From positions 211,483-275,482 of the forward strand of contig NZ_JASKLR010000004.1 of assembly GCF_030124325.1 (NCBI RefSeq): a stretch of DNA of 64,000 nt. The letters are read 5' to 3'. Below are positions 61,160-64,000 of the stretch, piece by piece; positions within the stretch are counted from its first letter, which is position 1, and each line of letters opens with the position of its first letter. The notes under the pieces were generated by a model. The model did not search any database. It was not told where the DNA came from and saw nothing but the letters and a program-made list of their open reading frames with translations. Source of the stretch: Sinorhizobium sp. 8-89 (GTDB lineage Bacteria; Pseudomonadota; Alphaproteobacteria; Rhizobiales; Rhizobiaceae). Made by a program: the position numbers and the translations under genes.

Positions 61160-62041
61160 TTGACATTTGCTGCCATGACTGCGGACGTCTCCGCCATCCG
61201 TGAGGCGCACCGCCGCCACCAGCGCAGGCCGAAGCTTGCCGCCATGCTCATCCTCGGCTCCGCCCTGCTGCTCGCAGGCTGCCAGACCGACAATTCCGAA
61301 TCGATGATCCGCGTCGAGCGGGCGCAGGGCTCGGAGGAAAACATCGCCTCGCTGTCGAGCGTCATCGCCTCCAACCCGAGCGATCCGGAAGGATATAATG
61401 TGCGCGGCTCGGCTTATGGTCGTGCCGGTGAATTCCGCCGGGCGCTTGCCGATTTCGACAAAGCGATCGAGCTCAACCCGCGCTTCTTCCAGGCCTATGC
61501 CAATCGTGCACTCGTTCAGCGCAACATGGGCAATCAACAGGCCGCAGTGGGTGACTACAACGCCGCGCTGCAGATCAACCCGAACTATGATGTCGCTTAT
61601 ATCGGCCGCGGCAATCTCTATCGCCAGGCCGGCCAGCTCGATGCCGCCTTCAACGATTTCAACAAGGCGATCCAGCTCGACACGAGCGATCCCCGCGCCT
61701 ATCACAATCGCGGCCTGATCTATCAGGCGCGCAACGAGCATGGGCAGGCGATCGAGGATTTCTCGACGGCGATCTCGCTCTCGCCGAGCTCGCCGGAACC
61801 CTATAACGGCCGCGGCATTTCCTATGTCGCCCAGGGCGATGATGACAATGCCTTTTCTGATTTCAACACCGCCATCAACCTGAACGGTAAAGTGGCAGAG
61901 TCCTGGGCAAACCAGGCCCTGATCTACGAGCGCCGCGGTGAAAAGGCCAAGGCATCGAAGTCCTATTCGCATGCGCTTTCGCTCGATCCCAAATACGAGC
62001 CGGCCCGGGCGGGTCTCGCCCGTGTAAAATCGGTGTCCTGA
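61160..62041 (+). CDS. TPR-repeat lipoprotein (NlpI-like)
   Basis: The protein has 293 residues with a lipobox (LILGSALLLAGCQTD, Cys after the signal), so it is anchored to the membrane outside the cytoplasm, followed by six or seven tetratricopeptide repeats (for example PEGYNVRGSAYGRAGEFRRALADFDKAIELNP). TTG at 61160 has GAGGG at ideal spacing; an ATG at 61175 is the alternative. NlpI-like proteins scaffold envelope proteases or peptidoglycan enzymes in other bacteria; the partner here is unknown. A terminator follows at 62063. Confidence 0.88.
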   Translation: MTFAAMTADVSAIREAHRRHQRRPKLAAMLILGSALLLAGCQTDNSESMIRVERAQGSEENIASLSSVIASNPSDPEGYNVRGSAYGRAGEFRRALADFDKAIELNPRFFQAYANRALVQRNMGNQQAAVGDYNAALQINPNYDVAYIGRGNLYRQAGQLDAAFNDFNKAIQLDTSDPRAYHNRGLIYQARNEHGQAIEDFSTAISLSPSSPEPYNGRGISYVAQGDDDNAFSDFNTAINLNGKVAESWANQALIYERRGEKAKASKSYSHALSLDPKYEPARAGLARVKSVS

Positions 62042-62062
62042 TCCGATTTTGCAGCTTTCTTG

Positions 62063-62091
62063 ACGCCCGCGACGATCTCGCGGGCGTTTTT
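62063..62091 (+). terminator. rho-independent terminator of the TPR lipoprotein gene
   Basis: A perfect 10-bp stem ACGCCCGCGA/TCGCGGGCGT with a 5-base loop, followed by TTTTTG, 22 bases past the stop. Confidence 0.9.
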
Positions 62092-62196
62092 GTGCTCTCC
62101 TGGACATCGTTATACGTCCAGGCCCACCACGACATGGCGGAACCTTCACGGGTCGCAATCCGTTTGACCAATGGCTTCAATAACGGAGACTGAGCC

Positions 62197-62676
62197 ATGA
62201 TCAAGCAGACCTTCATCGCAGCGGCCGCCTTTGCTGCCCTTTCGGGCGCTGCACCCGCCGCTGCGCAAAGCTATGTCACGCTCGGCCGCCTTACCTGCGG
62301 CTCGGAAGGCGGCGCAGGGCTCATCATCACTTCGACGAAGAACCTCATGTGCACCTACAGGCCCGCCAATGGCGCGCCGACCGCCGTCTACGCGGGCATG
62401 ATCAGGAAGTTCGGCCTTGACGTCGGCGCGACCGGCAAGACCGTGATGATTTGGGACGTGCTGGCAAAGACCGGCACGCCGGTAACGGCGCACGCCCTTG
62501 CGGGCGAGTATTACGGCGTCGGAGCCGATGCGAGCTTTGCCGTCGGCGGCGGTGCCAAGGTGATCGCCGGTGGCACGAACAAGGCCTTCATGTTGCAGCC
62601 GGTGAATGTCCAGGTACAGGAGGGGCTGAACATTGCCGTCGGCGTCGACCAATTGACGCTGGCGCCCGCAGGCTGA
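62197..62676 (+). CDS. DUF992 family secreted protein
   Basis: The 159-residue protein has a signal peptide (MIKQTFIAAAAFAALSGAAPAAA before QSY) and the DUF992 core: LGRLTCGSEGGAGLIITSTKNLMCTYRPANG, with a pair of cysteines that could form a disulfide, then YAGMIRKFGLDVGATGKTVMIWDVLA and a Gly-rich AGEYYGVGADASFAVGGGAKVIAGG. The function is unknown; the family is common in rhizobia and relatives and is periplasmic or extracellular. A ribosome site GGAGAC lies before the ATG. A terminator follows. Confidence 0.88.
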   Translation: MIKQTFIAAAAFAALSGAAPAAAQSYVTLGRLTCGSEGGAGLIITSTKNLMCTYRPANGAPTAVYAGMIRKFGLDVGATGKTVMIWDVLAKTGTPVTAHALAGEYYGVGADASFAVGGGAKVIAGGTNKAFMLQPVNVQVQEGLNIAVGVDQLTLAPAG

Positions 62677-62718
62677 TCATCGCACCAGAATCCGCCCTAT
62701 CGCGGAAAACAGGCTCAG

Positions 62719-62741
62719 GGCCCCGGTCAACCGGGGCCTTT
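62719..62741 (+). terminator. rho-independent terminator of the DUF992 gene
   Basis: GGCCCCGG (62719-62726) / CCGGGGCC (62731-62738), a perfect 8-bp stem with a TCAA loop, then a short TTT. Confidence 0.7.
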
Positions 62742-62858
62742 GCCATTCAGACATGCTTGCGGGCAGCTCAAGCAGAGCGAGCTGCACCTGTTCGAACAAC
62801 CAAATGTCGAATAGCTTATGGTATCGGTCATTTGCCCGCAGGTGGCAGCAAGAGGCAG

Positions 62859-64000
62859 ATGCCGTCAGGAAAAATGATGAACGACCAGCAGATCCGCGAG
62901 CTGATACTATGGACATCCGAGCAGGGAATCCGGGGGAGCGAGGAACCCGAGCTACTCGCCGGCTTCTGCGAGCGGTGCCAAGAGGCCGGAATCCCCATCG
63001 AGCGTGCGCTCGGCCTGATCGACACGCTTCATCCCGAAATCGAAGGCCGTTCCTTCACTTGGGACAGTGAAAGCGGGGACGTCCCCGAAGTCACTCCCTA
63101 TGGATCGACCGCCACCGGCGAGATGCAGGCGAGCTGGCGACGCTCGATCTTCTATCACATGCTCATGGAACGTCAGGTGGAGCGCCGCATCCGACTCGCC
63201 TCTGAAACGTCCGTTCCCTACAATTTCCTCGACACGTTGAAGGCCGAAGGGCACACGGACTGCTTCACCACGATCCACTACTTCACCGATCAGGGCCGCG
63301 TCGGCGAGATGGATTGCTTTTACTCCTATTGGACGACGAAAAAGAAGGGGGGCTTCAGCGAAGAGGACCTCGATGCCCTGAGAGTGCTGTTGCCGACGCT
63401 CGCGCTCGCCGTCAAGGCGGCCTCATGCGTACGCATCATCGGCACGCTTGCCGATGTCTATCTCGGTCAGGACGCCGGGCAGCGCGTCGTCAAGGGCAGC
63501 ATCGTGCGTGGGTCAGCCGAGAAAATCGAGACCGTCATGTGGTTTTCCGACCTGCGCAACTATACGCGGATCTCCGATACGGTCGCACCAGAGGAAATCA
63601 TTCCGCTTCTCAACGACTATGCCGGAACCGTGATCACCGCCATCCACGACCACGGCGGCAGCGTCTTGAAGCTCATCGGTGACGGCGTACTTGCAATCTT
63701 CAAAGCCGAGGACCGCGCCAGCGCCTGCGCCTCGGCAGTCGCCGCCGAGCGGCAGTTGCGCCTGATGCTGAGCGAGATGAACGCACAGCGGCTCGAAGAC
63801 GGAAAGCCGACGACCGACGTCTACCTGGGCCTGCATATCGGCGAAGTCTTTTACGGCAATATCGGCAGCCAGAGCCGGCTCGACTTCACGGTCGTCGGTC
63901 CGGCGGTCAACGAGGTAAGCCGGATCGCGTCGATGTGCCGGTCGGTCGAACGACATGTGATCATGTCTTCGGAATTCGTCGAGGCGTGCCCACCTGCCCT
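62859..64000 (+). CDS. class III adenylate/guanylate cyclase, 3' end outside window
   Basis: The frame stays open to the window end. The ATG at 62859 (behind AGAGG) or the double ATG at 62874/62877 (behind AGGA) gives at least 375 residues. The N-terminal 210 residues include a possible sensor (SIFYHMLMERQVERRIRLASE, then FLDTLKAEGHTDCFTTIHYFTD and FSEEDLDALRVLLPTLALAVKA) of a kind seen before cyclase domains in rhizobia. The cyclase domain begins at ETVMWFSDLRNYTRISD (metal Asp), continues with LKLIGDGVLAIF (second Asp) and DFTVVGPAVNEVSRI (Asn and Arg), so all key residues are present. The signal and product (cAMP or cGMP) are unknown. Confidence 0.88.
   Translation, partial: MPSGKMMNDQQIRELILWTSEQGIRGSEEPELLAGFCERCQEAGIPIERALGLIDTLHPEIEGRSFTWDSESGDVPEVTPYGSTATGEMQASWRRSIFYHMLMERQVERRIRLASETSVPYNFLDTLKAEGHTDCFTTIHYFTDQGRVGEMDCFYSYWTTKKKGGFSEEDLDALRVLLPTLALAVKAASCVRIIGTLADVYLGQDAGQRVVKGSIVRGSAEKIETVMWFSDLRNYTRISDTVAPEEIIPLLNDYAGTVITAIHDHGGSVLKLIGDGVLAIFKAEDRASACASAVAAERQLRLMLSEMNAQRLEDGKPTTDVYLGLHIGEVFYGNIGSQSRLDFTVVGPAVNEVSRIASMCRSVERHVIMSSEFVEACPPA

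Overview
The window is high-GC, densely coded chromosomal DNA from an alphaproteobacterium of the Rhizobiaceae, almost certainly Sinorhizobium (Ensifer), close to S. meliloti or S. medicae. Support comes from a CpdR1-type regulator with the phospho-acceptor at D53, an sRNA with the invariant TTTCCTCCCT core of the alpha-r8/MmgR family, a ROSE-type thermosensor before a small heat-shock gene, RIME-like palindromic repeats, the glgPBCA-pgm-glgX order and a soxBDAG sarcosine oxidase operon. There is no phage, insertion sequence, CRISPR array or rRNA. This is core genome with small accessory patches.

Layout. 1-3 kb: the end of an SPFH/Band-7 gene, its NfeD partner and an outer-membrane beta-barrel gene. 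3-7 kb: galU (minus), a lytic transglycosylase and a periplasmic SGNH-fold (DUF459) gene. 7-13.4 kb: gltB-gltD (minus), ammonium assimilation through GOGAT. 14-21.4 kb: threonine aldolase, the heat-shock gene ibpA with RpoH promoter and RNA thermometer, a possible unannotated sRNA, an alpha/beta hydrolase, a histidinol-phosphatase-like gene, the mmgR sRNA, N-formylglutamate amidohydrolase, cpdR1, tRNA-Val(GAC) and a redoxin. 21.4-26.9 kb: a zinc-ribbon/cyclase/AAA/TPR protein and ilvD. 26.9-32.6 kb: small detoxification-type genes (GFA, MarR, DUF899, DUF1579, VOC) and a LysR/aldo-keto reductase divergon.

32.7-39.4 kb: a three-gene operon of two transglutaminase-like proteins around a fused circularly permuted ATP-grasp/alpha-E protein. 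It is a predicted peptide-bond-forming and peptide-cleaving system of unknown product, and the least understood locus here. 39.5-40.8 kb: an orphan TadG-like protein with a von Willebrand A domain. 41-52.2 kb: the full glycogen operon glgP-glgB-glgC-glgA-pgm-glgX, linking glucose-1-P, ADP-glucose and polymer turnover; galU at 3 kb draws on the same glucose-1-P pool. 52.2-55 kb: a MaoC hydratase, a DUF2332 protein and a zinc alcohol dehydrogenase. 55.1-60.3 kb: soxB-soxD-soxA-soxG (minus), demethylating sarcosine to glycine. 60.7-64 kb: rpsU, a TPR lipoprotein, a DUF992 secreted protein and a class III nucleotide cyclase cut by the window end.

Many operons end in clear rho-independent terminators. 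Intergenic palindromes (RIME-like units and a second family at 2938 and 53823) recur and in two places supply the stop codon of the adjacent gene. All assignments come from reading the sequence and family knowledge; no database search was run.
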